Assembly (NCBI GenBank): GCA_036756425.1
Contig: DAIOLC010000005.1
Span: forward strand, 29,139-93,138
DNA length: 64,000 bases
Direction: 5' to 3'
Origin: UBA6115 sp012514225
GTDB lineage: Bacteria > Bacillota > Clostridia > Christensenellales > Aristaeellaceae
Shown piece by piece: positions 50,851-58,399 of the stretch. The number at the start of each line of letters is the position of its first letter. Position 1 is the first letter of the stretch. The position numbers and the translations under genes were made by a program. The notes under the pieces are model-generated. The model worked only from the letters and a program-made list of their open reading frames with translations, did not search any database and was not told the origin of the DNA.

Positions 50851-50930
50851 CCGCATACCGGCGTTCTGTCCGACCGGCTGGAGCGCCCATTACCGAAGGC
50901 GCGCGCCGAGGGGCGCGCATATTTGACGCC

Positions 50931-51548
50931 ATGACCACCACCATCGCCTTCCCCGAGTACCTGCAGCTGCCCTTCAAGGGCGGCGCCCCGCACTACGGGT
51001 GCGACCAGGACTGGTTCCGCGGCTTCTGGCAACGCAAGGCAGGCTGCGGGCCCTGCACCGGCGCCAACATCCTTTATTACCTCGCCCGCGGCGGGCGCCT
51101 GCGCCTGCCCGTGGCGGTCGACAGCCAGGACGGCTTCCTCTCCCTGATGGAGCACAGCTGGGCCTACCTGACGCCCACGATGATGGGCCTCAACTCGCCC
51201 GCCCTGATGCAAAAGGGGCTGGACGCCCTGCTCTCCCTGCAGGGCAGCGGGATGAAAAGCCAGGCGCTGGAGGTGCCCGCGGAGCCGGAGCGCCGCCCCT
51301 CCGCGGGGACCGCCGAGGCCTTCATCCGCTCCGGCCTCGCGGCGGACTCGCCCGTCGCCTTCCTCAACCTCTCCAACGGCGAGGTTCCGCAATTGGAAAA
51401 CTGGCATTGGGTCACCGTCGTCGGTCTTTCCGGCGCCGGGGAGGACGCCCTGATGGAAATCTACGACAACGGCCGGCGCCTGTCCGTGCCCCTGGGGCTG
51501 TGGCTGAGGACCACCAAACGCGGCGGCGGGTTTGTGTATGTGGCGTGA
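50931..51548 (+). CDS. Peptidase C39-like protein
   Basis: 205 residues, no signal peptide or membrane helix. A papain-type triad can be drawn: Cys39 in AGCGPCTGANILYYL, His159 in NWHWVTVVGL and Asp179/Asn180 in IYDNGRRLS, in the order and spacing of C39-like cysteine peptidases. Such domains in bacteria cut double-glycine leaders or serve as transglutaminase- or amidase-like enzymes; the substrate is unknown here. No ABC exporter or peptide precursor is adjacent. It follows the oxoamine synthase by 161 bases and has its own -10, so linkage to that pathway is possible but unproven. Confidence 0.65.
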   Translation: MTTTIAFPEYLQLPFKGGAPHYGCDQDWFRGFWQRKAGCGPCTGANILYYLARGGRLRLPVAVDSQDGFLSLMEHSWAYLTPTMMGLNSPALMQKGLDALLSLQGSGMKSQALEVPAEPERRPSAGTAEAFIRSGLAADSPVAFLNLSNGEVPQLENWHWVTVVGLSGAGEDALMEIYDNGRRLSVPLGLWLRTTKRGGGFVYVA

Positions 51549-51559
51549 GGGGACGAATC

Positions 51560-51598
51560 GGGAGCCTTTTGAAAAAGGCCCCCGAACCCCCGAAAACT
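51560..51598 (-). repeat. Second intergenic repeat family, copy 1
   Basis: On the minus strand: GTTTTCGGGGGTTCGGGGGC then CTTTTTCAAAAGGCTCC. Matches 60766-60810 nearly base for base. Confidence 0.65.
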
Positions 51599-51654
51599 TG
51601 AATGGGGAATCATGCGGTTTGATGTTTTCAACCATTTCAGGTTATCACGCAATT

Positions 51655-51720
51655 CATAAAATATCGGGTTGAGGGGCCGGACGGCCCCTCATGGGGCCCG
51701 GGGCGAAGCCCCGGGCTTCG
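51655..51720 (+). repeat. GC-rich double-hairpin repeat, full copy
   Basis: CATAAAATATCGGGTTGAG, hairpin 1 GGGGCCGGACGGCCCC, spacer TCATGGG, hairpin 2 GCCCGGGGCGAAGCCCCGGGC, then TTCGTCTCTTTTC. Same order as 9381-9442. Confidence 0.7.
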
Positions 51721-51738
51721 TCTCTTTTCATCCCTTCC

Positions 51739-52662
51739 TCACGCCCCCGTCAGGTACTTCCGCTCCGCCTCCCGGATGAGCTTCTCGCACAGGTCGGCCT
51801 GCTTCGCGTCCGCGGGGTCCAGGGGCGCCAACGGGGCGCGCACGCCGCCGCAGTCTACGCCCTTGCGGCGCAGCGTTTCCTTGATGAGGGCGTACATGCT
51901 GCCCTTCCCGCCGCACAGGGCGGCGATGATGCGGCAGGCCTCGTCCTGCACCGCGAGGGCCTCTGGCGTCCTGCCCTGCGCCGTCAGGTCAAAGATTTTC
52001 AGGTACAGCCCGGGCATGGCGCCGTAGGTGCCGCCGATGCCGCCGCAGGCGCCCATCGCCAGGCCGGCGGCCAGCTGCTCGTCCGGCCCGTTGAACACGG
52101 CGAACGACCCGCCGCCGGCTTCGCGGTACTGCTGGATGTCCTGAACCGGCATGGAGGAGTTCTTGACCCCGGCGACGCGCGGGTTTTTCAGCATCCCGGC
52201 GAGCAGCGGCAGGGTCAGCGCGACGCCGGCCAGCTGGGGAATGTTGTAGAGGATGAGGTCGGTCTCCGGCGCGGCCCGGCTGATGTCGTTCCAGTAGCGG
52301 GCGATGGCGTGCTCGGGCAGCCGGAAGTAAATCGGCGGGATGGCCGCGATGGCGTCCACCCCCAGCTTCTGCGCGTGCCGCGCCAGCTCCTGCGAGTCGC
52401 GGGTGTTGTTGCAGGCCACGTGCGCGATGACGGTCATCCGGCCGCCGACGGCCTCCATCACGCTCTCCAGCAGGGTCTTGCGCTCCTGAACGCTCAGGTA
52501 GATGCACTCGCCGGAGGAGCCGTTGACATACAGCCCCTTCACCCCCTGGGAAAGCAGGTGGCGGGCCAGCGCCTGCGCGCGGGCGGGAGAAACCTCGCCC
52601 ACGTCGTCATAGCAGGCGTAAAACGCCGGGAAGATGCCGCGGTACTTTTCTGGAACGCCCAT
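51739..52662 (-). CDS. DapA/N-acetylneuraminate lyase family aldolase
   Basis: 307 residues, TIM-barrel Schiff-base aldolase. GIFPAFYACYDDVGEVSPAR, YVNGSSGECIYLSVQER (pyruvate-binding GSSGE), LILYNIPQLAGVALTLPLL with the catalytic Tyr, and VAGVKNSSMPVQDI with the Schiff-base Lys. The GSSGE loop and the YNIPQLAG wording lean towards N-acetylneuraminate lyase or a 2-keto-3-deoxy acid aldolase rather than dihydrodipicolinate synthase. No sialic acid transport or epimerase genes are adjacent. AAAGGAG precedes the ATG. Confidence 0.85.
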   Translation of the reverse strand: MGVPEKYRGIFPAFYACYDDVGEVSPARAQALARHLLSQGVKGLYVNGSSGECIYLSVQERKTLLESVMEAVGGRMTVIAHVACNNTRDSQELARHAQKLGVDAIAAIPPIYFRLPEHAIARYWNDISRAAPETDLILYNIPQLAGVALTLPLLAGMLKNPRVAGVKNSSMPVQDIQQYREAGGGSFAVFNGPDEQLAAGLAMGACGGIGGTYGAMPGLYLKIFDLTAQGRTPEALAVQDEACRIIAALCGGKGSMYALIKETLRRKGVDCGGVRAPLAPLDPADAKQADLCEKLIREAERKYLTGA

Positions 52663-52714
52663 CTCCTCGCTCCTTTTATTTCGTTGGATTGCTCAGGCCG
52701 CCAGCCCGGGCGTC

Positions 52715-53281
52715 CTACCCCGCGTTGACCAGCTTCATGCCCTGGGCGCACATCGGGCAGGCGTCCGGGCGGTAGTGCGAGGCTTTGAGGGTCAGCAGGG
52801 CTTCGAAAGGCGCTTCAAACCGCGTGGCGCCACCGGATTTGTCCACCAGGCAAACGATGCCGGCGACCGTGCCGCCCAGGGCGCGGACGATTTCGGTCAT
52901 CTCCCGGACGGACTGGCCGGTGGACACCTCGTCCTCCGCCAGCAGCACCCGGGCGCCGGAAGTCAATTCAAACCCGCGGCGCAGGATGAGCGCGCCGTCC
53001 CGCTTTTCGCAGAAGGCGTGCCGGATGCCCAGCGCGCGGGCGGTTTCGTGCCCGGGCAGCACGCCGCCCACGGCGGCGGAGAGCACCAGGTCCGGGTTCC
53101 ACGGTTTCCCGCGCTCCGCCAGCGCCTGCCCGATGAGGGACGCGGTTTGCGCATCCTCGAACAGGCGCGCGCACTGCACGTACCAGTCGGTGTGCCGGCC
53201 GGACAGGCGGTAAAAGTGACCCTTGCGGATGACGCCCCGGGCGCTGAACAGCTCGAAGGCGGCTTCGGGGCTCAGGCTCAT
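52715..53281 (-). CDS. pyrE: Orotate phosphoribosyltransferase-like protein
   Basis: 188 residues. PRPP loop RVLLAEDEVSTGQSV (residues 111-125), FELFSARGVIRKGHFYRLSG at the N-terminus and VLSAAVGGVLPGHETARALG match orotate phosphoribosyltransferases. The usual VVEDVVTTG reads LAEDEVSTG, and a CPMC motif sits near the C-terminus (DACPMCAQG). No other pyr gene is close. Possibly pyrimidine salvage or synthesis. It overlaps the upstream small gene by 4 bases. Confidence 0.82.
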   Translation of the reverse strand: MSLSPEAAFELFSARGVIRKGHFYRLSGRHTDWYVQCARLFEDAQTASLIGQALAERGKPWNPDLVLSAAVGGVLPGHETARALGIRHAFCEKRDGALILRRGFELTSGARVLLAEDEVSTGQSVREMTEIVRALGGTVAGIVCLVDKSGGATRFEAPFEALLTLKASHYRPDACPMCAQGMKLVNAG

Positions 53282-53631
53282 GCCGTCTTCCCCTTCCCGC
53301 GGCGCGGGGCTTTCGGCGCCCCGTCCCCCCTGCCGTTCGCGTCCTGGAGCGCCTGGGCCAGATTGCCTTCGCGCAGGCCCTTTTCAATAAAATCCAGCCC
53401 CTCCGCGTCCAGGTGGACGATGGCGACGAGCTCGCCCTTCCGGTCCAGCCCGGTCACGGCCTCGCCGTCTTCGCTGCCCGCCCACTGCGCCAGGGCATAG
53501 GGGCAGAAGGCGCGCATGGCACGCAGGGCGGCCTTCCGGCAGCGCTTGACGCGGCGATGCCAGGCGGCGGCCTCGCGGTAGGGGATGTGATAGCCGCCCG
53601 TCAGGCGGCAGCCCTTGAGTCGGGGACGCAT
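53278..53631 (-). CDS. Small basic protein upstream of pyrE, unknown function
   Basis: 117 residues, not recognised. N-terminal half is arginine-rich and cysteine-containing (AAAWHRRVKRCRKAALRAMR, AFCPYALAQWAG); the middle LDRKGELVAIVHLDAEGLDF looks like a beta hairpin; the C-terminus is Lys/Arg-rich. No membrane segment. Its stop overlaps the pyrE start, so co-translation is likely. Could bind nucleic acid by composition. Confidence 0.6.
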   Translation of the reverse strand: MRPRLKGCRLTGGYHIPYREAAAWHRRVKRCRKAALRAMRAFCPYALAQWAGSEDGEAVTGLDRKGELVAIVHLDAEGLDFIEKGLREGNLAQALQDANGRGDGAPKAPRRGKGKTA

Positions 53632-53690
53632 AAAACCCTCGTTTTCAACCGTCGGGCGGAGCCGTCTTTCGGCGGCCGCGCCAGAAAAAA

Positions 53691-53714
53691 CCGGCAGCGG
53701 GCGACCGCTGCCGG
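53691..53714 (-). terminator. Terminator after the SPFH gene
   Basis: CCGGCAGCGG and CCGCTGCCGG form a perfect 10-bp stem with a GCGA loop; in the minus direction TTTTTT follows. Confidence 0.9.
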
Positions 53715-53725
53715 CGGGAAGGCGC

Positions 53726-54775
53726 TTACTGCTTCGCGCCGCACTCCGGGCAGAACTTCGCGCCCGGGGCGAGGGGCTTGCCGCAGTCCTTGCAGGCCGA
53801 GCCGGCCTGGCTGGCGCCGCATTCCGGGCAGAACTTGCTGCCCGCGGCGACCGGCGCCGCGCAGGAAACGCAGGGAACGGTCTGGGTCTGGGGCTGGGCC
53901 GGGGCGGTTTGCTGCGCGCCCTGGAAGGCGCCCTGCATCATCTGGCCCATCGCCATGCCGGCGCCCAGGCCCGCGCCCATGCCGGCGGCGCCGCCCTCGT
54001 TCTGCGCCGCGTCGCGGATGGCTTCGGCGGCCTGGTACTGGGTGTACTTGTTCAGGTCGCCCACCACGCCCATGCTGGTGCGGCGGTCCATGGCCTGCTC
54101 GACTTCCTGGGGCAGGCTGATGTTCTCCACCACGAAGCTCTCCAGCTTCAGGCCCAGGCTCAGGAAGCGGGGCGCCAGCGCGTTGAGGGCGAACTGGCCC
54201 AGCTCCTCGTAGTTGGCCGCCAGGTCCAGGGCGGGGATTTTGCTCTGCGCGATGATGTCGGAGAGGGCGGACACGATGGTGCGCTTGATCTGGCCCTCGA
54301 CGCCTTCCACGGTCATCAGCTCGGTGGTGCCGAAGACCTCCTTGAGGAAGACCACCGGGTCCTGCACGCGGAAGGAGTAGATGCCGAACGCGCGCAGCCG
54401 GACCATGCCGAACTCGGCGTCCCGCATCATCACCGGGTTGCTGGTGCCCCACTTGAGGTCCAGGAACTGCTTGGTGTTGACGAAGTACACCTCGGCCTGG
54501 AAGGGGGACTTGAAGCCGTATTTCCAGCTCTTCAGCGCGGTCATCACGGGCATGTTCTGGGTGCTCAACTCATAGCGCCCGGGCTGGAACAAATCGGCGA
54601 TGCGGCCTTCGTTGACGAAGACGGCCACCTGGCTTTCCCGGACGGTCAGCTGCGCGCCCATCATGATTTCCTTGCCGTTGGACTCGTAGCGGTGCACCAT
54701 GGTGTTGGCGCTGGAGTCGGTCCACTCGATGACGTCCACCAATTGGCTGCTGATGATTTTCTTGAAGAAGCTCAT
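53726..54775 (-). CDS. SPFH-domain protein with two C-terminal zinc ribbons
   Basis: 349 residues. The N-terminal 240 residues are an SPFH (band 7) domain of the YdjI/virion-core-like type (VIEWTDSSANTMVHRYESNG, SQVAVFVNEGRIADLFQPGR, GFKSPFQAEVYFVNTKQF). A Gly/Met-rich linker with helices follows, then two zinc ribbons: CVSCAAPV ... FCPECGAS and CKDCGKPL ... FCPECGAK. Proteins of this kind are predicted to scaffold membrane or phage-shock-like complexes. No transmembrane helix. Sixty-two bases after the response-regulator-like gene and on the same strand. Confidence 0.9.
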   Translation of the reverse strand: MSFFKKIISSQLVDVIEWTDSSANTMVHRYESNGKEIMMGAQLTVRESQVAVFVNEGRIADLFQPGRYELSTQNMPVMTALKSWKYGFKSPFQAEVYFVNTKQFLDLKWGTSNPVMMRDAEFGMVRLRAFGIYSFRVQDPVVFLKEVFGTTELMTVEGVEGQIKRTIVSALSDIIAQSKIPALDLAANYEELGQFALNALAPRFLSLGLKLESFVVENISLPQEVEQAMDRRTSMGVVGDLNKYTQYQAAEAIRDAAQNEGGAAGMGAGLGAGMAMGQMMQGAFQGAQQTAPAQPQTQTVPCVSCAAPVAAGSKFCPECGASQAGSACKDCGKPLAPGAKFCPECGAKQ

Positions 54776-54837
54776 GGCGTTTTCCTCCTTACGATTGGGG
54801 AAGTCCGTAAAATCACGGCCATGCGGCCGCTCTTTCC

Positions 54838-55644
54838 TCAGGTCTGGGGCGACGCCAGGCCGCCCAGCCGGTCCAGCACGCGGAAGCTGGTGCAGACCAG
54901 CTCCAGGTCCATGTAGCTCTTGACCCGGTTGGCGGTGGCCAGCACCTGCTCCTGCACCATGGCGGAGAGCAGGTCCACCTTCCGCTCGTCCAGCGGCTCC
55001 GTCGCGCAGGCGACGACGCGCAGGCGGTCGGCGCTGATGAGGGCTGCGCCGATGACCATCGGCTCCAGGATGCGGCCGAAGAAGTTGGCGCGCAACGCCA
55101 AGTCCAGGCGGTCGAAGCCGTGGTGCCAGCGGTTCTCCAGGTAGCGCGCGCCCTCGGGCAGCTCAAACTCGAACAGGAAGGCCGGGTATTCCGGCTTCAG
55201 CGGCGAGCGGGCCAGCAGCAGCCGGCCGGCCAGCTCGTCCTCCGTCTGTACGCGCTCCTCCAGCAGGCGGTGGAGGATTTCGTTGCGCAGCCGGGTGACG
55301 GTCATCTCCTCGTCGCTGTCGTAATCGCTGTAATCGCCGCGGAGGACGTCCAGGTACTCGCGCACCCGGCTGAGCTCCGCGCGCAGCTCGTCCCCGCGCT
55401 TGTAGGTGCGGAAGACGGGCAGGAAGGGGTGCCGGGCGTCCAGCGCTTCCGCCAGTTCCCTGTATTCCGCGCCGTCCAGGTCGATGCCGACGGCGTCCGC
55501 CCCGGTATGGCTGAGGAAGGAGAGCGCCTCCTGCGGCGTGTCCCGGAAGGCGACGGGCTCAAACATCAGCCGGTGCAGCTCGGGGACGCCGGCGAAGGCC
55601 GCCCTGACGTCCTCGCGGGTGGTGACCAGCAACAGTTTGTACAT
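54838..55644 (-). CDS. Response-regulator-like protein lacking DNA-binding domain
   Basis: 268 residues. The start MYKLLLVTTREDVRAAF resembles the receiver of YesN/AraC-type response regulators, but the acidic pair is replaced (DDE becomes TTR). The segment GADAVGIDLDGAEY keeps an Asp at the phosphorylation position. Residues 115-268 (TRLRNEILHRLLEERVQTED, FLFEFELPEGARYLENRW) look like the middle domain of those regulators. The C-terminal AraC helix-turn-helix is missing. I infer a phosphorylation-independent signalling remnant, perhaps acting on the neighbouring SPFH protein. Confidence 0.65.
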   Translation of the reverse strand: MYKLLLVTTREDVRAAFAGVPELHRLMFEPVAFRDTPQEALSFLSHTGADAVGIDLDGAEYRELAEALDARHPFLPVFRTYKRGDELRAELSRVREYLDVLRGDYSDYDSDEEMTVTRLRNEILHRLLEERVQTEDELAGRLLLARSPLKPEYPAFLFEFELPEGARYLENRWHHGFDRLDLALRANFFGRILEPMVIGAALISADRLRVVACATEPLDERKVDLLSAMVQEQVLATANRVKSYMDLELVCTSFRVLDRLGGLASPQT

Positions 55645-55709
55645 TCGCCCCTCCTTCGCTTGTTCGCGGTGAAGCCATTATAACGGCACGGCCTTCAAAT
55701 GACAATCTT

Positions 55710-55739
55710 TTGTCTGTGCCGGCTCCGGCGTGCTATGAT
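55710..55739 (+). promoter_or_regulatory. Promoter of the YcaQ-like gene
   Basis: TTGTCT (55710-55715), 18-base spacer, TATGAT (55734-55739). Confidence 0.65.
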
Positions 55740-55776
55740 GCCGTTGTAAAAACGCGGGAACCGGGAGGGATGCCGG

Positions 55777-56943
55777 ATGCTGCACCTGAGCCTCGGCGAG
55801 GCGAGACGCTATCTGCTCTGGCACCACGGGCTGGCGGGGGCGCCCCGTTTCCAGGGTCCTGGGGGCGTTTTATCCTTCGTGCGCCAGGCGGGCTGCGTGC
55901 AGTTCGACCCGGTAGACGTCTGCGGGCGCAGCCCGGAACTGGTCTTCCACGCGCGGATACCGGACTACCGGCCGGAATGGCTGGAAGCGCTGCTGTACCG
56001 CGAGCGCAGGCTAGTGGACCATTTCGACAAGAACCTGTCGATTTATCCGGTGGAGGACTGGCCGTATTTCAGGCGGGAGCGGGCGTACTACGGGGCCGGG
56101 GAGCGCGGGGAGGAGGAAATCGCCGCCGTGCGCGAGCGTGTGCTCTCGGACATCCGGGAGAAGGGCCCGATGAGCGCGCGGCAGCTGGGTCTGGACGGCT
56201 CGGTGGAATGGTACTGGAGCCGCACCACCCTCGCGCGCGCCGCGATGGAGCGGATGTACTTCGCCGGCGACCTGTGCGTGCACCACAAGCAGGGAACCGT
56301 CAAGACCTACGACCTGGCGGAGAACTGCGTCCCTCGGGCATTGCTGGAAGCGCCGGAGCCGCTGCCGAACGAGGAGGACCATTACGCCTGGCGCTGCCTG
56401 CGCCGGGTTCGTGCGGTCGGCCTGCTCTGGAACCGCCCCTCCGACGCCTGGCTCGGCATCCGCTGGCCGGACGCCGCGCTCCGCAAACGCGTCTTCGAGC
56501 GCCTGTCCCATGAGGGGCGGCTGGTGAAGGCCACGGTGGAAAGCCTGCGGGAGCCGCTGTACCTGGCCCGGGAGGACCTGGGCGCGCTGGAGGAATCCCG
56601 GGTCGCGGACACGCCGCCGCGCTGCGCCCTGCTCGCCCCGCTGGACAGCCTGCTGTGGGACCGCAAGCTGGTGTTCTCGCTGTTTGGCTTCCGCTACACC
56701 TGGGAAATCTATACGCCCGCGCACAAGCGCGTGTACGCCGCCTACACCCTGCCCGTGCTGTACGGGGAGCGGCTCGTCGCCCGCGTGGCGCCGGTCTGCG
56801 ACCGCAGGGCGGGTGTGATGGAGGTGAAAGGCTTGTGGTGGGAGGAAGGCCTGCGGCCGGACGACGCCATGGAGGCGGCGCTGCGGGAACGGCTCTTGGC
56901 GCTGGCGGCTTTCAACGGCTGCCGCCTTTCGGAGCCGTACTGA
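55777..56943 (+). CDS. YcaQ/AlkX-type DNA glycosylase
   Basis: 388 residues. Winged-helix domains of the HTH_42 family: SLGEARRYLLWHHGL at the start, FVRQAGCVQFDPVDVCGRS, HFDKNLSIYPVEDWPYF, and LLAPLDSLLWDRKL in the C-terminal part. The QFD in GCVQFDPVDV fits the Q-x-D catalytic signature of the YcaQ-like subgroup, which unhooks interstrand cross-links; the AlkZ group has Q-x-Q. Monocistronic. Confidence 0.88.
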   Translation: MLHLSLGEARRYLLWHHGLAGAPRFQGPGGVLSFVRQAGCVQFDPVDVCGRSPELVFHARIPDYRPEWLEALLYRERRLVDHFDKNLSIYPVEDWPYFRRERAYYGAGERGEEEIAAVRERVLSDIREKGPMSARQLGLDGSVEWYWSRTTLARAAMERMYFAGDLCVHHKQGTVKTYDLAENCVPRALLEAPEPLPNEEDHYAWRCLRRVRAVGLLWNRPSDAWLGIRWPDAALRKRVFERLSHEGRLVKATVESLREPLYLAREDLGALEESRVADTPPRCALLAPLDSLLWDRKLVFSLFGFRYTWEIYTPAHKRVYAAYTLPVLYGERLVARVAPVCDRRAGVMEVKGLWWEEGLRPDDAMEAALRERLLALAAFNGCRLSEPY

Positions 56944-56966
56944 GGGGCCGGCGGACGGCCCGGCGC

Positions 56967-56995
56967 TTTTCTTTCCGCGCCTGCGCGGATATAAT
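56967..56995 (+). promoter_or_regulatory. trkAH promoter
   Basis: TTTTCT (56967-56972), 17-base spacer, perfect TATAAT (56990-56995), about 30 bases before trkA. Confidence 0.55.
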
Positions 56996-57025
56996 GGCTG
57001 ACAACTCAATCACGCGGGGGGAACG

Positions 57026-58399
57026 ATGCGCGTACTGATCATCGGCGACGGCAAGGTGGGGCACTCCCTGGCGGGCCAGCTCATCCTGGAGGGGCACGAG
57101 GTCACCATCGTCGACCGCAGCGAGGCCGCGCTGCAGCGCAGCATGGACACCCTGGACGCGATGGCAGTGAAGGGGAACGGCGTCAACGCGGACACGCTGC
57201 GGGAGGCCGGCGCGCCGGACGCCGACATCGTCATCGCCGTCACGGTGTCCGACGAAATCAACATGCTGGCCTGCCTGACCGCCAAGCGCCTGGGGGCGAA
57301 GTACGCCATCGCGCGCATCCGCGACCCGGAATACCATAAAAGCCTGCCCTTCCTGATGAAGGAGCTGCTCATCGACTATGTCATCAACCCCGAGCGCATC
57401 CTGGCGCAGGAAATCAGCCGCATTTTGCGTTACCCCTTCACCGGCAGCATCGAGACCTTCGCGCGCGGTCGTGTGGAGCTGATGGACTTCCGCCTGGGGC
57501 CGGGGGACGCGCTGGCGGGCCACTCGCTGCGGGATTTGTACGCCCATAAGCCCAGCCTGCCCCGGGTGCTCTTCTGCGCGGTGCAGCGGGGTGAGGAGGC
57601 CCTCATCCCCAAGGGCGACCTGGTGCTGCAGGCGGACGACCACGTCTACGTCGCCTCCGACGTGCCGACCATCACGGCCTTCTTCAAGGCCATCGGCAAG
57701 AACACCTCGGGCGTGAGGAGCGTCATGCTCATGGGCGCGGGGCGCATCGCCTACTACCTGGCGGAGATGCTGCTGAAGATGCACATCCAGGTGACGGTCG
57801 TTGAGCTGGACGAGGAGGTCGCCCAGGAGTTTTCGGAAGCCCTGCCCCAGGCCCGGGTCATCCTGGGCGACGGCACCGACCAGGAGCTGCTTTCCGGGGA
57901 GGGCCTGGACACCTACGATGCCTTCGTGACCCTGAGCGGCCTGGACGAGGAGAACATCATGGCGGGCCTGTACGCCCAGCGCCTGGGCGTGCGCAAGGTC
58001 GTCGTCAAGACCAGCCGGGACAACTACCAGGAGTTGCTGGGCTCCCTGGGTCTGGACAGCGCGGTGAGCGTCAAGCAATCGACCGGCGACACCATCCTGC
58101 GCGCCGTGCGCACGCGCTCCGCCGCGGACGCGGCCGCAGCGGTCGAGCGGCTTTACCACATCATCGACGGGGAAATCGAGGCGCTGGAGTTTATCGCGCG
58201 GCAGGAGGACAGGGTCCTCGGCGCGCCGCTGATGGAGCTGGCCCTGCGCCCGGACGCCCTCATCGCCGTCATCGTGCGCGACGGGCAGGTCTATATTCCC
58301 ACCGGCAGGGACACCCTGCGGGAGGGGGACCGGGTCATCGTGATGGTCAAGGGCGGCGGGGTGGAGCGCCTGGACGACATCCTCGGGGGGCAGGCGTGA
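57026..58399 (+). CDS. trkA: Trk potassium uptake regulatory subunit TrkA
   Basis: 457 residues with two RCK_N-RCK_C units. First nucleotide-binding loop ILIIGDGKVGHSLAGQL with VTIVDRSEAAL; second MLMGAGRIAYYLAEML. Each is followed by a RCK_C domain (first LGPGDALAGHSLRDLYAHKP, second REGDRVIVMVKGG at the end). It binds NAD(H)/ATP and gates TrkH. Four-base overlap with trkH. Confidence 0.96.
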   Translation: MRVLIIGDGKVGHSLAGQLILEGHEVTIVDRSEAALQRSMDTLDAMAVKGNGVNADTLREAGAPDADIVIAVTVSDEINMLACLTAKRLGAKYAIARIRDPEYHKSLPFLMKELLIDYVINPERILAQEISRILRYPFTGSIETFARGRVELMDFRLGPGDALAGHSLRDLYAHKPSLPRVLFCAVQRGEEALIPKGDLVLQADDHVYVASDVPTITAFFKAIGKNTSGVRSVMLMGAGRIAYYLAEMLLKMHIQVTVVELDEEVAQEFSEALPQARVILGDGTDQELLSGEGLDTYDAFVTLSGLDEENIMAGLYAQRLGVRKVVVKTSRDNYQELLGSLGLDSAVSVKQSTGDTILRAVRTRSAADAAAAVERLYHIIDGEIEALEFIARQEDRVLGAPLMELALRPDALIAVIVRDGQVYIPTGRDTLREGDRVIVMVKGGGVERLDDILGGQA

